Assembly: GCF_021395205.1 (NCBI RefSeq)
Contig: NZ_JAJVCS010000006.1
Span: 1 to 64,000, forward strand
DNA length: 64,000 bases
Direction of reading: 5' to 3'
Origin: Polynucleobacter sp. IMCC 30228
GTDB taxonomy: Bacteria; Pseudomonadota; Gammaproteobacteria; Burkholderiales; Burkholderiaceae
Shown piece by piece: positions 52,403 through 61,795 of this stretch. Below the pieces are notes generated by a model. That model saw only the letters and a list, made by a program, of their open reading frames with translations, was not told the origin of the DNA and did no database searches. Each line of letters starts with the position of its first letter. Position 1 is the first letter of the stretch. The translations under genes and the position numbers were made by a program.

Positions 52403-52494
52403 GATGGTCGATGCCTTATATAGACCATCGCGCTCGCCTATCTCCTCTAGAGAAGAACCGAAGCGCACAACCGGAGACATCCCAAATGGGATGT
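52403..52494 (+). promoter_or_regulatory. Structured 5' leader of the DEAD-box helicase mRNA
   Basis: Two hairpins are visible: GATGGTC/GACCATC at 52403-52429 (13-base loop) and ACATCCC-AAAT-GGGATGT at 52477-52494. The second ends six bases before the ATG at 52501, so the proper ribosome-site region (GGATGTGAAG) is partly paired. Long structured leaders are known for cold-shock helicase mRNAs such as deaD, so temperature or self-regulation is plausible. No known riboswitch class is recognised. Confidence 0.5.
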
Positions 52495-52500
52495 GAAGAC

Positions 52501-54045
52501 ATGACTTACACAAATGAAACAACACACACGCCTAGCAAAGGCAAGAATCCCTTAGAGCCAACTCTGTTTGCCTCTTTTGGTTTAGCAGAACCCCTGCTGA
52601 ACAATGTTACTGGCTTAGGCTTTACTGCTGCGACACCTGTTCAAGCACAGGTTATTCCTGCTGCAATGAGTGGTGGCGACTGGCTAGTAAGCAGTCAAAC
52701 AGGTAGCGGCAAAACCGCCGCCTTTTTATTACCCCTCTTACATCAATTAGTGACTAGTAACCCCCATGGTTCACCAGTACCTGGGCGCGCACAACCGAAA
52801 ATATTAGTGCTTTGCCCAACCCGTGAATTAGCGCAACAAGTTGCTGCTGATGCGATTAATTTATCGCGCGGCATCAAAGGGATCCGCATTGCAATCGTCA
52901 TGGGTGGTATGCCCTATGGCAAACAAATACAAGCGCTTAAAGGTGCGCTTTTAGTTGTCGCCACTCCCGGTCGATTACTCGATTTAAATAAAACCCGTGC
53001 GATTCGTTTGGATGATGTGCAACATTTAGTCATCGATGAGGCCGATCGGATGCTCGATATGGGCTTTGCCGAAGATCTCGAAGCGATTGATCAACTATGT
53101 CGTGGACGCAAACAGACCCTCATGTTTTCAGCGACCTTTGATCCCAAGGTAATGTCCTTGGCAACCCGCTTAACTAAACAAGCTGGTCGTATTGAATTAG
53201 CCCATGCTGGTGATGTTCATGCCAATATTGCCCAAAAATTACATTGGGCCGATAACATGGCGCACAAGCATCGCTTACTCGCCCACTTACTTTCGGATCC
53301 TGAATTAGATCAAGCTGTGGTCTTTGCTAGCACCCAAGTTGAAAGCGAAAAAATTGCTGATACCTTGCGGGCGAATGGTTATGAAGCCAGTGCTTTACAC
53401 GGCGCAATGCCCCAAGCAGTGCGTATGCGACGCCTAGATTCCTTACGTAAAGGCCATACAAAAATTTTGGTTGCTACCGATGTTGCTGCGCGCGGTATTG
53501 ATGTGCCACGCATTAGTCACGTCATTAATTTTGGCTTACCCATGAAGCCCGAAGACTATACCCATCGGATTGGCAGAACTGGTCGCGCAGGTCGCAATGG
53601 CACCGCTATTACCTTGGTTGAACATCGTGATCGCGTCAAAATTCGGGCAATTGAGCGCTTTACCCAACAAGATATTCCCTCATCTGTCATCGCAGGCCTT
53701 GAGCCCACCGCTAACCCCAACGCTGGCTCTGGCCGGCCTGGCGGCGGTCGTGGTCGTTCAGGTGGTGGTGGCGGTGGCGGCAGACCCGGTGGACGAACTG
53801 GTGCTGGTGGTGGGCGTTCTGGTAGCGGTGGCGGAGGCGGTGGCTACGCTGGCAAAACTGGTGGTACATATGCAGGTAAATCAGGTGGTAGTGGCTATGC
53901 TGGCAAAACCAGCACGGGTGGCTATGCCGCGCGTTCAGACTCCCGCCCAGAATCACGTTCTGCCCGACCCACCGATAATCGTACTGGCCCTAAATTTGCG
54001 AAGCCCAAATCGGGCGCGCCGCGCAAATCCTATAGTAGTAATTAA
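52501..54045 (+). CDS. DEAD-box ATP-dependent RNA helicase (RhlE-like)
   Basis: The 514-residue helicase unwinds RNA structure. All core motifs are visible: Q-motif GFTAATPVQAQ, I SQTGSGKTAAF, Ia PTRELAQQ, II VIDEADRMLDMGF, III FSATF, then VATDVAARGIDV and HRIGRTGRAGRNG. The C-terminal 110 residues are Gly/Arg/Ser-rich with repeated GYAGKT/TYAGKS units and a basic end, a usual RNA-binding tail. The start at 52501 is preferred; an in-frame extension to 52411 would read through the leader hairpins. Confidence 0.94.
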   Translation: MTYTNETTHTPSKGKNPLEPTLFASFGLAEPLLNNVTGLGFTAATPVQAQVIPAAMSGGDWLVSSQTGSGKTAAFLLPLLHQLVTSNPHGSPVPGRAQPKILVLCPTRELAQQVAADAINLSRGIKGIRIAIVMGGMPYGKQIQALKGALLVVATPGRLLDLNKTRAIRLDDVQHLVIDEADRMLDMGFAEDLEAIDQLCRGRKQTLMFSATFDPKVMSLATRLTKQAGRIELAHAGDVHANIAQKLHWADNMAHKHRLLAHLLSDPELDQAVVFASTQVESEKIADTLRANGYEASALHGAMPQAVRMRRLDSLRKGHTKILVATDVAARGIDVPRISHVINFGLPMKPEDYTHRIGRTGRAGRNGTAITLVEHRDRVKIRAIERFTQQDIPSSVIAGLEPTANPNAGSGRPGGGRGRSGGGGGGGRPGGRTGAGGGRSGSGGGGGGYAGKTGGTYAGKSGGSGYAGKTSTGGYAARSDSRPESRSARPTDNRTGPKFAKPKSGAPRKSYSSN

Positions 54046-54047
54046 TT

Positions 54048-54653
54048 TTGGTTCACCACAATCGCCTCCGTTCTGCATGGAATCGAGTCGATTCTGGTGG
54101 TAATTTACGCGCCCAGGGTGGGCTGCATCTTGCACCGCCCGCTTGGCAAGGGTGGCTTAGTGATGCAGGCTCGCTAACTAAAAAAATTGAAGTGGCTTTT
54201 GGCCGTCGTTTGGAAGTCATCGTGCTAGCCGATGAGGTCCAAACTATTTTGCCCGAAGAATCCCGCTTATTTAAAAAATCCCTGCAGCGTTGTCGCGTGC
54301 GTGAAGTGCTACTTTGCATTCAGGGTGAGCCAGTGGTTGTGGCACGTAGTGTCATTCCCACTAGCAGTTCATCAGGCCATAACCGACTCATTTTAAAATT
54401 GGGCAATAAACCCTTAGGTGCAGTTTTATTTGCCAATACGCATGGACGCAGAAGTAAAACTGTGCGAGATGTTGCTCACCTAAGCCGCAGACAAGCGCTA
54501 TGGCGGGCTTGTCAAAAAAAATATACCGCCCTTCCCTCGCAATTGTGGGCACGACGCACCATCTATTATTTAAACGGCCATCCGCTTTTAGTTAGCGAGT
54601 TGTTTTTACCTAGTCTACTGCTAATTCCTCTACCCACTGCAAACTTGCTTTAA
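54048..54653 (+). CDS. ubiC: Chorismate--pyruvate lyase (UbiC)
   Basis: UbiC converts chorismate to 4-hydroxybenzoate, the first step of ubiquinone synthesis. The 201-residue product has the family segments WLSDAGSLTKKI, a basic central strand (RCRVREVLLCIQGEPVVVARSVIP), and LGAVLF with ARRTIYYLNGHPLLVSELFLP near the end. No ATG is available; TTG at 54048, three bases after the helicase stop, is the likely start. Its 3' end overlaps hemD on the other strand by 44 bases. Confidence 0.85.
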   Translation: MVHHNRLRSAWNRVDSGGNLRAQGGLHLAPPAWQGWLSDAGSLTKKIEVAFGRRLEVIVLADEVQTILPEESRLFKKSLQRCRVREVLLCIQGEPVVVARSVIPTSSSSGHNRLILKLGNKPLGAVLFANTHGRRSKTVRDVAHLSRRQALWRACQKKYTALPSQLWARRTIYYLNGHPLLVSELFLPSLLLIPLPTANLL

Positions 54654-55458
54654 TTAAAGCTGCATCGCCAGACCCGCAGAGTCGCACGTCACCAAAACCA
54701 ATTTCGCTAGCTAACGTCGCAATGTTTTGATGTGGACATAAAGCAGTGGCCTGCTGTAAATTCAGTGTCGTCCGATCTTGATCAGGCTGACCTAAATAAC
54801 GCACAGCCTCAGATGAGGTGAGCAGCCAAAGTTTTTTATCGCTAGAGTTTGCCTGAATTGCTTGCCATAATGGGTTTGATTTTTCTAAAGGTACTCGGCT
54901 ATAAACCGCAAAAGTTTCTAGCTGTGCCCCCGCTGCCAATAAGGTTTCTGCCAGCCACTCGCGGCCGCCGTCCCCTTTAAAAATAATGACACGACGTTCA
55001 GCCCAATCCCAATCGTGTTTTTTTTGCTCTGCTTGTAATGTCTGCCATAAACCTTCTGAATCCCACTGCTGTGGATTTTTTGGCAACAAAATCATCTGGG
55101 CATCAACCCCATGTTGCAAGAGTGATTTTTTGCTACTTTCCCCCATCACCCCAACTTGTAACTGCATCGGCGCTAATTCGTGCCAAGGCGCACTCAGTAA
55201 ACGCATGCCACACTCAATAGCATTCGGGCTGACAAAAATGACCAAATCGGCCTGACTGATCGCCGCGGGGATATCCACCTGTAATTGAAAATCGGTTTTG
55301 GGAATAATTTTAAGTAGCGGTAAAGCTAACACGCTAGTCTGCTGCGCTATCCCACTAGACGCCACAGATAAGGCAGTTTGCAATTGCTCAATTAATTGTT
55401 GCGCCTGCGCTATAGGGCGCGTCACAATAATGGTCGGGGCAATCGTTAAATCGCTCAT
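54610..55458 (-). CDS. hemD: Uroporphyrinogen-III synthase
   Basis: HemD closes hydroxymethylbilane to uroporphyrinogen III in tetrapyrrole synthesis. The 282-residue protein has the two-domain HemD layout: VTRPIAQAQQLIEQL at the start, IFVSPNAIECGMRLL, VGVMGESSKKSLLQHGV, IIFKGDGGREWLAETLLAAGAQLETFAVYSR (about 165-195) and LLTSSEAVRYLG. It follows hemC by 21 bases. Its products feed haem and, if the genes exist elsewhere, bacteriochlorophyll. Confidence 0.92.
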   Translation of the reverse strand: MSDLTIAPTIIVTRPIAQAQQLIEQLQTALSVASSGIAQQTSVLALPLLKIIPKTDFQLQVDIPAAISQADLVIFVSPNAIECGMRLLSAPWHELAPMQLQVGVMGESSKKSLLQHGVDAQMILLPKNPQQWDSEGLWQTLQAEQKKHDWDWAERRVIIFKGDGGREWLAETLLAAGAQLETFAVYSRVPLEKSNPLWQAIQANSSDKKLWLLTSSEAVRYLGQPDQDRTTLNLQQATALCPHQNIATLASEIGFGDVRLCGSGDAALIKASLQWVEELAVD

Positions 55459-55479
55459 GAGCCAATCAAACCAAGAAGC

Positions 55480-56433
55480 CTAGGGCAGTGGCGCAGGAAT
55501 CAATGCAGCCGCACCCTGCAAAATTAAATCGTCAGCTACTTTAAGGCCTAGCACTTCGGCCATCACTAAATCAACCACTGGACTGCTGGCTGCAGCTTCA
55601 CAGATTTGCAACCCATCGGGGCTGGCCACAAATGAACGTAACTCTAATTGAGCACCATTCCATACCGCATGCGCTGCTAAAGGCACCTGACACGAGCCGC
55701 CCAATTGGCGCGACACCATGCGCTCGGCACTTACCGCCAACCAAGTAGCGGGATCGTTTAAGGGTGCTAGGATCGCCCGCATCGCGGTATTACGAGAATA
55801 AATTTCAATTCCCAAGGCACCCTGACCAGCCGCTGGTGTAAATGGGTCAAGCGGTAACAAGGCTTTAATTCGCGAAGCTAAGCCTAAGCGTTTAAGGCCT
55901 GCAGCCGCCAAAATAATGGCGTGGTACTGACCTTGATCTAATTTACCTAAACGGGTATCTAAATTACCCCGTAAAGACTGAATTTGTAAATGCGGGAATG
56001 CGGCGCGTAACACCGCTTCGCGACGCAGGCTTGAAGTTCCTACTATGGCGCCCTTAGGCAAATCATCAAGCGAATTAAAGTCATTCGAAACCAAGGCATC
56101 TCGCGCCTCTTCTCGTTCCATAACGCAGGCTAGCTCGAACCCCTCAGGCATATTCATCGGCACATCTTTGAGCGAATGAACTGCCAAATCAGCCCTGCCA
56201 TCTTCAAGGGCAGTCTCTAATTCCTTAACAAATAGGCCTTTACCACCCACTTTTGAGAGTGATTGGTCCAAAATTTGATCGCCACGGGTAGTCATTCCTA
56301 AAATGGTGATGACACAATCAGGATAGAGGCTTTGCAGGCAATCCCGCACATATTCGGCCTGCCACATGGCTAGCCGACTTTCACGCGAAGCAATGGTTAA
56401 ACTGAGAGGGTTAGGCTTGGTCTGCATCGGCAT
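55480..56433 (-). CDS. hemC: Porphobilinogen deaminase
   Basis: HemC polymerises four porphobilinogens into hydroxymethylbilane. The 317-residue protein has [76 protein letters not shown] and the cofactor cysteine in [15 protein letters not shown]. The start at 56433 or 56427 is more likely than 56457, which would reach into the argH leader. Divergent from argH with about 38 bases between the starts. Confidence 0.95.
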   Translation of the reverse strand: MPMQTKPNPLSLTIASRESRLAMWQAEYVRDCLQSLYPDCVITILGMTTRGDQILDQSLSKVGGKGLFVKELETALEDGRADLAVHSLKDVPMNMPEGFELACVMEREEARDALVSNDFNSLDDLPKGAIVGTSSLRREAVLRAAFPHLQIQSLRGNLDTRLGKLDQGQYHAIILAAAGLKRLGLASRIKALLPLDPFTPAAGQGALGIEIYSRNTAMRAILAPLNDPATWLAVSAERMVSRQLGGSCQVPLAAHAVWNGAQLELRSFVASPDGLQICEAAASSPVVDLVMAEVLGLKVADDLILQGAAALIPAPLP

Positions 56434-56471
56434 TAAAATATCAATATAACTTGCCACAATATACTGTGTTT

Positions 56472-57896
56472 ATGAGCTCATCTAAAAATTCCCTTGCCAA
56501 TAAAGCCCAAGCCTGGTCAGGAAGGTTTACAGAACCTGTTGATGCGCTCGTCCAACGCTATACCGCCTCGATTGGTTTTGACCACCGTCTTGCGCAAGTA
56601 GATATCACGGCATCCTTAGCGCATGCCGCTATGTTGGCACAACAAAAGATTATTAGCCCAGCAGACCTAGCGGCTATTGAAGCTGGTATGGCACAGATTC
56701 GTAGTGAAATTACCGCAGGTCAATTTCAGTGGCAACTGGCCTTGGAAGATGTGCATTTAAATATTGAAGCTCGTCTTATCGAGCTAGCTGGCGATGCTGG
56801 CAAACGACTCCATACCGGTCGTTCACGCAACGATCAAGTGGCCACCGATTTGCGACTTTTTTTGCGTGCCAGTATCGATGAAACAGCTGAGGCATTGACT
56901 CAACTGCGCACGGCTTTTATCAATTTAGCCGAGCAACATGCTGCAGTCATCATGCCTGGTCATACGCACTTACAAGTGGCGCAACCCGTTACCTTTGGTC
57001 ATCACATGATGGCGTACTATGAAATGTTTAGTCGTGATGCAAGTCGGCTGGCCGATTGCCGTAAACGCCTCAATCAATTACCGCTTGGGGCTGCTGCTTT
57101 AGCGGGCACTAGCTATCCGATTGATCGGATGCAGGTTGCCAAAGCGCTTGGGTTTGATGGGCTTTGCCGCAATTCTTTAGATGCAGTATCTGATCGCGAT
57201 TTTGCCATTGAGTTTTGCGCCGTCGCCGCCACTTGCATGATGCATATTTCTCGCTTAGCCGAAGAACTAGTACTTTGGTTAAGCCCACGCTTTGGCTTTA
57301 TTGATCTTCCCGATCGCTTTTGTACTGGTAGCTCAATCATGCCGCAAAAGAAAAATCCTGATGTGCCTGAATTAGCCCGTGGCAAAACAGGTCGGGTTTA
57401 TGGTGATCTCATCGCCCTATTAACGCTGATGAAAAGCCAACCCTTAGCCTACAACAAAGATAATCAAGAAGATAAAGAACCCCTCTTTGATGCAGCAGAT
57501 ACGCTCTTAGATACCCTACGTATTTTTGCCGAGCTAGTACCGCATATTGTGGTGAATGTGCCAGTAATGTTGGCGGCAGCAGAGCAAGGCTTTTCTACTG
57601 CAACCGACCTAGCCGATTATTTAGTCAAAAAGGGCTTGCCATTTCGTGATGCGCATGAAGCGGTAGCTCTTGCCGTGAAAGCCTGCGTTAATCAGTCGTG
57701 CGCCCTTAGTGAGCTCTCCTTAGCTGAATTACAAAACGCCTGCGGCTTACAGGGGCAGGCTCATTTATTGACTGAAGATGTATTTGCTTTATTGCAAGTG
57801 CAGGGTTCTGTTGAGGCTCGCGCTCATCTCGGCGGCAGTGCGCCAAAACAGGTGCTTGCTGCCATTCTGCAAGCGCGGGCTGACTTAGCGGGCTGA
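56472..57896 (+). CDS. argH: Argininosuccinate lyase
   Basis: ArgH splits argininosuccinate into arginine and fumarate. The 474-residue protein has the superfamily signature [12 protein letters not shown], the early [10 protein letters not shown] motif, [11 protein letters not shown] and [16 protein letters not shown]. The start at 56472 is chosen over an in-frame start at 56451. The last five residues and the stop codon (GCGGGCTGA) lie inside a 13-bp tandem repeat array, so copy-number changes could alter the C-terminus. Confidence 0.96.
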   Translation: MSSSKNSLANKAQAWSGRFTEPVDALVQRYTASIGFDHRLAQVDITASLAHAAMLAQQKIISPADLAAIEAGMAQIRSEITAGQFQWQLALEDVHLNIEARLIELAGDAGKRLHTGRSRNDQVATDLRLFLRASIDETAEALTQLRTAFINLAEQHAAVIMPGHTHLQVAQPVTFGHHMMAYYEMFSRDASRLADCRKRLNQLPLGAAALAGTSYPIDRMQVAKALGFDGLCRNSLDAVSDRDFAIEFCAVAATCMMHISRLAEELVLWLSPRFGFIDLPDRFCTGSSIMPQKKNPDVPELARGKTGRVYGDLIALLTLMKSQPLAYNKDNQEDKEPLFDAADTLLDTLRIFAELVPHIVVNVPVMLAAAEQGFSTATDLADYLVKKGLPFRDAHEAVALAVKACVNQSCALSELSLAELQNACGLQGQAHLLTEDVFALLQVQGSVEARAHLGGSAPKQVLAAILQARADLAG

Positions 57897-57943
57897 CTTA
57901 GCGGGCTGACTTAGCAGGCTGACTTAGCAGGCTCACTTAGCTG
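57879..57943. repeat. 13-bp tandem repeat, five copies, at the argH end
   Basis: The unit GCTGACTTAGCGG occurs twice, then GCTGACTTAGCAG twice, then GCTCACTTAGCTG. The array covers the last argH codons and stop, the 40-base gap and the last codons of the convergent decarboxylase gene (stop at 57937). Each unit carries TGA and, on the other strand, TAA (TTA), so both genes can take their stop from the array. Confidence 0.92.
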
Positions 57944-60207
57944 AGTTGTTTGACGGCGGTGGTTTTTACGCAGTCAACGAAGTATTCGCTACCTCCATCG
58001 ACCTCGCGCTTCACCAAGCCATGCACATCAGTCTCAAAACCTGGGAAGCGCTGATTAAAGTCACGGGCAAATTTGAGGTAATCAACAATGCGGCGATTAA
58101 AACGCTCGCCTGGGATTAACAGGGGTATGCCTGGTGGATAAGGTGTCACCAACATGGCAGTCACGCGCCCTTCTAAATCATCAATTGATACTCGATCTAC
58201 TTCCTTATGCGCCATCTTGGCCCAGGCTTCAGCTGGCACCATCGCTGGCACCATATCCGAGGTATACATTTCCGTCGTCATCCGTGCCACATCATGGCTT
58301 TTATAAAAATCATGAATTTGCGCACAAATTTCTTTTAAACCAATACGCTCATACCGCGGATATTTGGCAACGAACTCAGGCAAGACTTTCCATAAAGGCT
58401 GATTTTTTTCAAAATGATCTTTAAATTGCTGCAGTTCAGTTACGAGGGTATTCCAGCGACCCTTGGTAATGCCAATCGTAAACATAATGAAGAAAGAATA
58501 GAGCCCGCACTTCTCGACAATCACTCCATGTTCCGCTAAATATTTGGTAACAATGGCAGCTGGAATTCCCATTTCTCCAAACACCCCTTCGATATTTAAG
58601 CCGGGGGTTACTACCGTGGCTTTAATCGGATCGAGCATATTGAAGTCGGGTGCTAACTTACCAAAGTCGTGCCACTGAGCATGAGGTTTTAAGATCCAAT
58701 CGGCACGCTCACCAATGCCCTCTTCCGCAATTTGGTCGGGACCCCACACCTGAAACCACCAGTCCGCACCAAATTTTGCATCCACTTCACGCATTGCGCG
58801 CCGAAAGTCCATTGCTTCTGCAATCGACTCCTCAACCAAGGTTGTACCGCCTGGTGACTCCATCATTGCTGCTGAGACATCACAAGAAGCAATGATGGCG
58901 TATTGCGGGCTCGTGGAGGTATGCATTAAATACGCCTCATTAAAAGACTCGCGATCTAGCTTCCGCTCTTCTGCATCTTGCACTAAAACTTGGGACGCTT
59001 GCGATAACCCAGCCAACAATTTATGAGTTGATTGAGTAGAAAACAGCAAGCTCTTTTTCGGTCGCGGTTGATCATCACCTACAGCATGCATATTTTTATA
59101 AAAGGGATGGAAAGCAGCATGTGGCAACCAAGCTTCATCAAAATGCAAAGAATCGACTTTGCCATCGAGCATAGCCTTAATCATTTCAACGTTATAAATA
59201 ATGCCGTCGTAGGTACTTTGCGTTAAGGTCATCACGCGGGGCACCACATTTTTATCTTTAATAAATGGGTTGGTATTAATTTTCTTTTGAATATTAGCCC
59301 ACTCAAATTCTTCTTTGGGAATGGGGCCAATAATGCCCAAATGGTTGCGTGTTGGCATTAAGAAAACCGGGATCGCACCCATCATCGTAATGGCATGAAT
59401 AACTGACTTATGGCAATTGCGATCGACTAACACCACATCGCCTGGAGCAACCGTGGAATGCCAAACAATTTTGTTTGAAGTTGAAGTGCCATTGGTTACA
59501 AAAAACAAATGATCGGCACCAAAAATACGGGCTGCATTGCGTTCGCTCGCTAATACAGGCCCGGTATGATCTAAAAGTTGACCAAGCTCTTCTACCGCAT
59601 TACAGACATCGGCACGCAACATATTCTCGCCAAAGAATTGGTGAAACATGCGTCCAACTGGACTTTTAAGAAAAGCGACGCCACCAGAATGACCAGGGCA
59701 ATGCCAAGAATAAGAACCTTCCGAGGCGTAATGGGTTAGTGCCTTAAAAAACGGCGGTGACAGGGAATCGAGGTAGACCTTGGCTTCGCGAATAATATGC
59801 CGGGCTACAAACTCGGGGGTATCTTCATTCATATGGATGAAGCCATGCAATTCACGCAAGATGTCATTGGGCATATGACGTGAAGTGCGCGTCTCGCCAT
59901 ACAAGAAAATCGGAATATCTTCGTTGCGCTTGCGCACCTCGACAATAAAAGCACGTAAATTATTTAATGCAGGTAATTCAGTGCTTTCGGAATCAGTTAA
60001 AAACTCTTCATCGTCAATCGATAAAATAAAACAAGATGCCCGCGAGGCTTGCTGCGCAAAAGAAGTAAGGTCGCCATAGCTGGTCAGGCCAATAACCTCG
60101 ATACCTTCACCTTCAATTGCTTCGGCAAGATCGCGAATGCCCGAGCCGGAAATATTTTCTGAGCGAAAATCTTCATCAATAATAATAATTGGAAAGCGAA
60201 ATTTCAT
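57937..60207 (-). CDS. Orn/Lys/Arg decarboxylase (PLP fold III-type, large form)
   Basis: The 756-residue enzyme decarboxylates a basic amino acid. It has an N-terminal response-regulator-like wing domain (1-140, FPIIIIDEDFRSENISGSGI), the PLP core with the PLP-binding lysine in STHKLLAGLSQAS, the earlier WHCPGHSGGVAFLKSPVG and the DEAWLPHAAFHPFY segment, and a C-terminal domain with TPYPPGIPLLIPGERF. Length and architecture match CadA, AdiA, LdcC and SpeC/F; sequence alone does not decide arginine versus lysine or ornithine. dcd lies 40 bases upstream. Confidence 0.92.
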   Translation of the reverse strand: MKFRFPIIIIDEDFRSENISGSGIRDLAEAIEGEGIEVIGLTSYGDLTSFAQQASRASCFILSIDDEEFLTDSESTELPALNNLRAFIVEVRKRNEDIPIFLYGETRTSRHMPNDILRELHGFIHMNEDTPEFVARHIIREAKVYLDSLSPPFFKALTHYASEGSYSWHCPGHSGGVAFLKSPVGRMFHQFFGENMLRADVCNAVEELGQLLDHTGPVLASERNAARIFGADHLFFVTNGTSTSNKIVWHSTVAPGDVVLVDRNCHKSVIHAITMMGAIPVFLMPTRNHLGIIGPIPKEEFEWANIQKKINTNPFIKDKNVVPRVMTLTQSTYDGIIYNVEMIKAMLDGKVDSLHFDEAWLPHAAFHPFYKNMHAVGDDQPRPKKSLLFSTQSTHKLLAGLSQASQVLVQDAEERKLDRESFNEAYLMHTSTSPQYAIIASCDVSAAMMESPGGTTLVEESIAEAMDFRRAMREVDAKFGADWWFQVWGPDQIAEEGIGERADWILKPHAQWHDFGKLAPDFNMLDPIKATVVTPGLNIEGVFGEMGIPAAIVTKYLAEHGVIVEKCGLYSFFIMFTIGITKGRWNTLVTELQQFKDHFEKNQPLWKVLPEFVAKYPRYERIGLKEICAQIHDFYKSHDVARMTTEMYTSDMVPAMVPAEAWAKMAHKEVDRVSIDDLEGRVTAMLVTPYPPGIPLLIPGERFNRRIVDYLKFARDFNQRFPGFETDVHGLVKREVDGGSEYFVDCVKTTAVKQLS

Positions 60208-60247
60208 GGTGACTTTCTGATGGCTTACCGAGATCGATTAAGCTTGC

Positions 60248-60814
60248 TTAGGCCTTAGGCAAGGTTACGCCCTGCTGACCCTGATATTTACCGCCCCGAT
60301 CTTTGTACGATGTTTCGCAAACCTCATCACTCTCAAAAAAGAGTACTTGGGCACAACCTTCGCCCGCATAAATTTTTGCTGGTAATGGCGTAGTGTTGGA
60401 AAACTCGAGTGTGACATAACCTTCCCACTCGGGTTCAAAAGGGGTGACGTTAACAATAATGCCGCAGCGTGCGTAGGTACTTTTACCCACGCAAATAGTT
60501 AACACGCTGCGCGGTATTTTGAAATACTCAACGGTGCGTGCCAAGGCAAATGAATTTGGCGGAATGATGCATACGTCGCCATTAAAGTCGACAAATGATT
60601 TTTCATCAAACTGTTTTGGATCAACAATCGTACTGTTGATGTTAGTAAAAATCTTAAATTCATTAGCGCAACGAATATCGTAGCCATAACTTGAAGTGCC
60701 ATAGCTCACAATTTTTTGACCCGCTGCGTTAAGACGCACTTGGCCAGGCTCGAAGGGGCTAATCATGCCCTCTACAGCCATGCGCCGAATCCATGTATCT
60801 GATTTAATAGTCAT
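60248..60814 (-). CDS. dcd: dCTP deaminase
   Basis: Dcd deaminates dCTP to dUTP for thymidylate synthesis. The 188-residue protein has the family segments [77 protein letters not shown] (about 115-158) and ends in [12 protein letters not shown]. The start at 60814 gives the standard length. It lies 38 bases after fdhD on the same strand. Confidence 0.96.
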   Translation of the reverse strand: MTIKSDTWIRRMAVEGMISPFEPGQVRLNAAGQKIVSYGTSSYGYDIRCANEFKIFTNINSTIVDPKQFDEKSFVDFNGDVCIIPPNSFALARTVEYFKIPRSVLTICVGKSTYARCGIIVNVTPFEPEWEGYVTLEFSNTTPLPAKIYAGEGCAQVLFFESDEVCETSYKDRGGKYQGQQGVTLPKA

Positions 60815-60852
60815 GGCGGCATTGTAAAACCAACCTACCCTCAAGGGGTAAA

Positions 60853-61689
60853 TTAGCCGACTGGATTGGCTAAAACAACCCGTTCAGCAGCGTTATAGAT
60901 CTCAAAATGCTTACCCGAGCAACGTGCTAGTAAGGTTAAATTGGTTTTCTGGGCTAACTCCAGACCCATTTGGGTCACGCCTGAGCGGGTTAAAAGAAAT
61001 GGAATACCCATCTGCGCACCCTTAATGACCATCTCAGAGGTGAGCCGTCCTGTTGTATAAAACACTAAATCACGTCCAGGTAGGTTTGCCAGCCAAAGTA
61101 AACCCGAAATCGAGTCGACGGCATTATGTCGCCCAACATCCTCAACAAAATGGAGCAAATTGAGCTGATCTTCAGCGAGACGCTCAAACACCGCACAGGC
61201 ATGTACCGAGCCGGCTTGTTTATAAATCGTCTCCAAGCCACGCACTGTCTCAAGAAGAGAAATAATGGCCGCTTGAGCCAACTTCGGGCCAGCAGGCAAA
61301 CGAATTTGCTGCATATCCTCCATTAAGTTGCCAAACATGGTGCCTTGGCCACAGCCCGTGGTTACGACCCGTTTGCTCGTCAGGGCATCGATATCAACCG
61401 AACTGCGGTGGGTTTTGACAGCTGCAGAATCAGTCTCCCAATCGACCTGAATGCTGTGAATATCATCAGGTGACTCGACCAAACGTTGATTCAGTAAATA
61501 TCCCAGCACTAAGGCCTCTGGCGCGGCTCCAAGGGTCATTAAGGTCACAACCTCACGCTTATCTAAATAAATCGTGAGAGAACGCTCGCAAGGGATGAAA
61601 GTGGTTTTTTTCCGCCCAAGCTCATCCGTAATGCCCACTTCCTGGACAACTGGCACCGTGGCTTTTGAGAGGATGATTTGCGAACTCAT
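60853..61689 (-). CDS. fdhD: Formate dehydrogenase sulfurtransferase FdhD
   Basis: FdhD transfers sulfur from IscS to the molybdopterin cofactor so that formate dehydrogenase is active. The 278-residue protein has [34 protein letters not shown], the cysteine region [30 protein letters not shown] and the closing [34 protein letters not shown]. It serves FdsA encoded at 5.1-8.0 kb, about 53 kb away. The usual Cys-x-x-Cys of E. coli FdhD is reduced to one cysteine in that loop. Confidence 0.92.
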   Translation of the reverse strand: MSSQIILSKATVPVVQEVGITDELGRKKTTFIPCERSLTIYLDKREVVTLMTLGAAPEALVLGYLLNQRLVESPDDIHSIQVDWETDSAAVKTHRSSVDIDALTSKRVVTTGCGQGTMFGNLMEDMQQIRLPAGPKLAQAAIISLLETVRGLETIYKQAGSVHACAVFERLAEDQLNLLHFVEDVGRHNAVDSISGLLWLANLPGRDLVFYTTGRLTSEMVIKGAQMGIPFLLTRSGVTQMGLELAQKTNLTLLARCSGKHFEIYNAAERVVLANPVG

Positions 61690-61795
61690 GGCTCATCACT
61701 TTAACCGCAGTCTAAAATTGCTGCTGACCCAGCATAATTGAGCTTTTGCAACTTAGTGCTTTATCCCGATATGAAGAGAAGTGAATTGACCCTGT

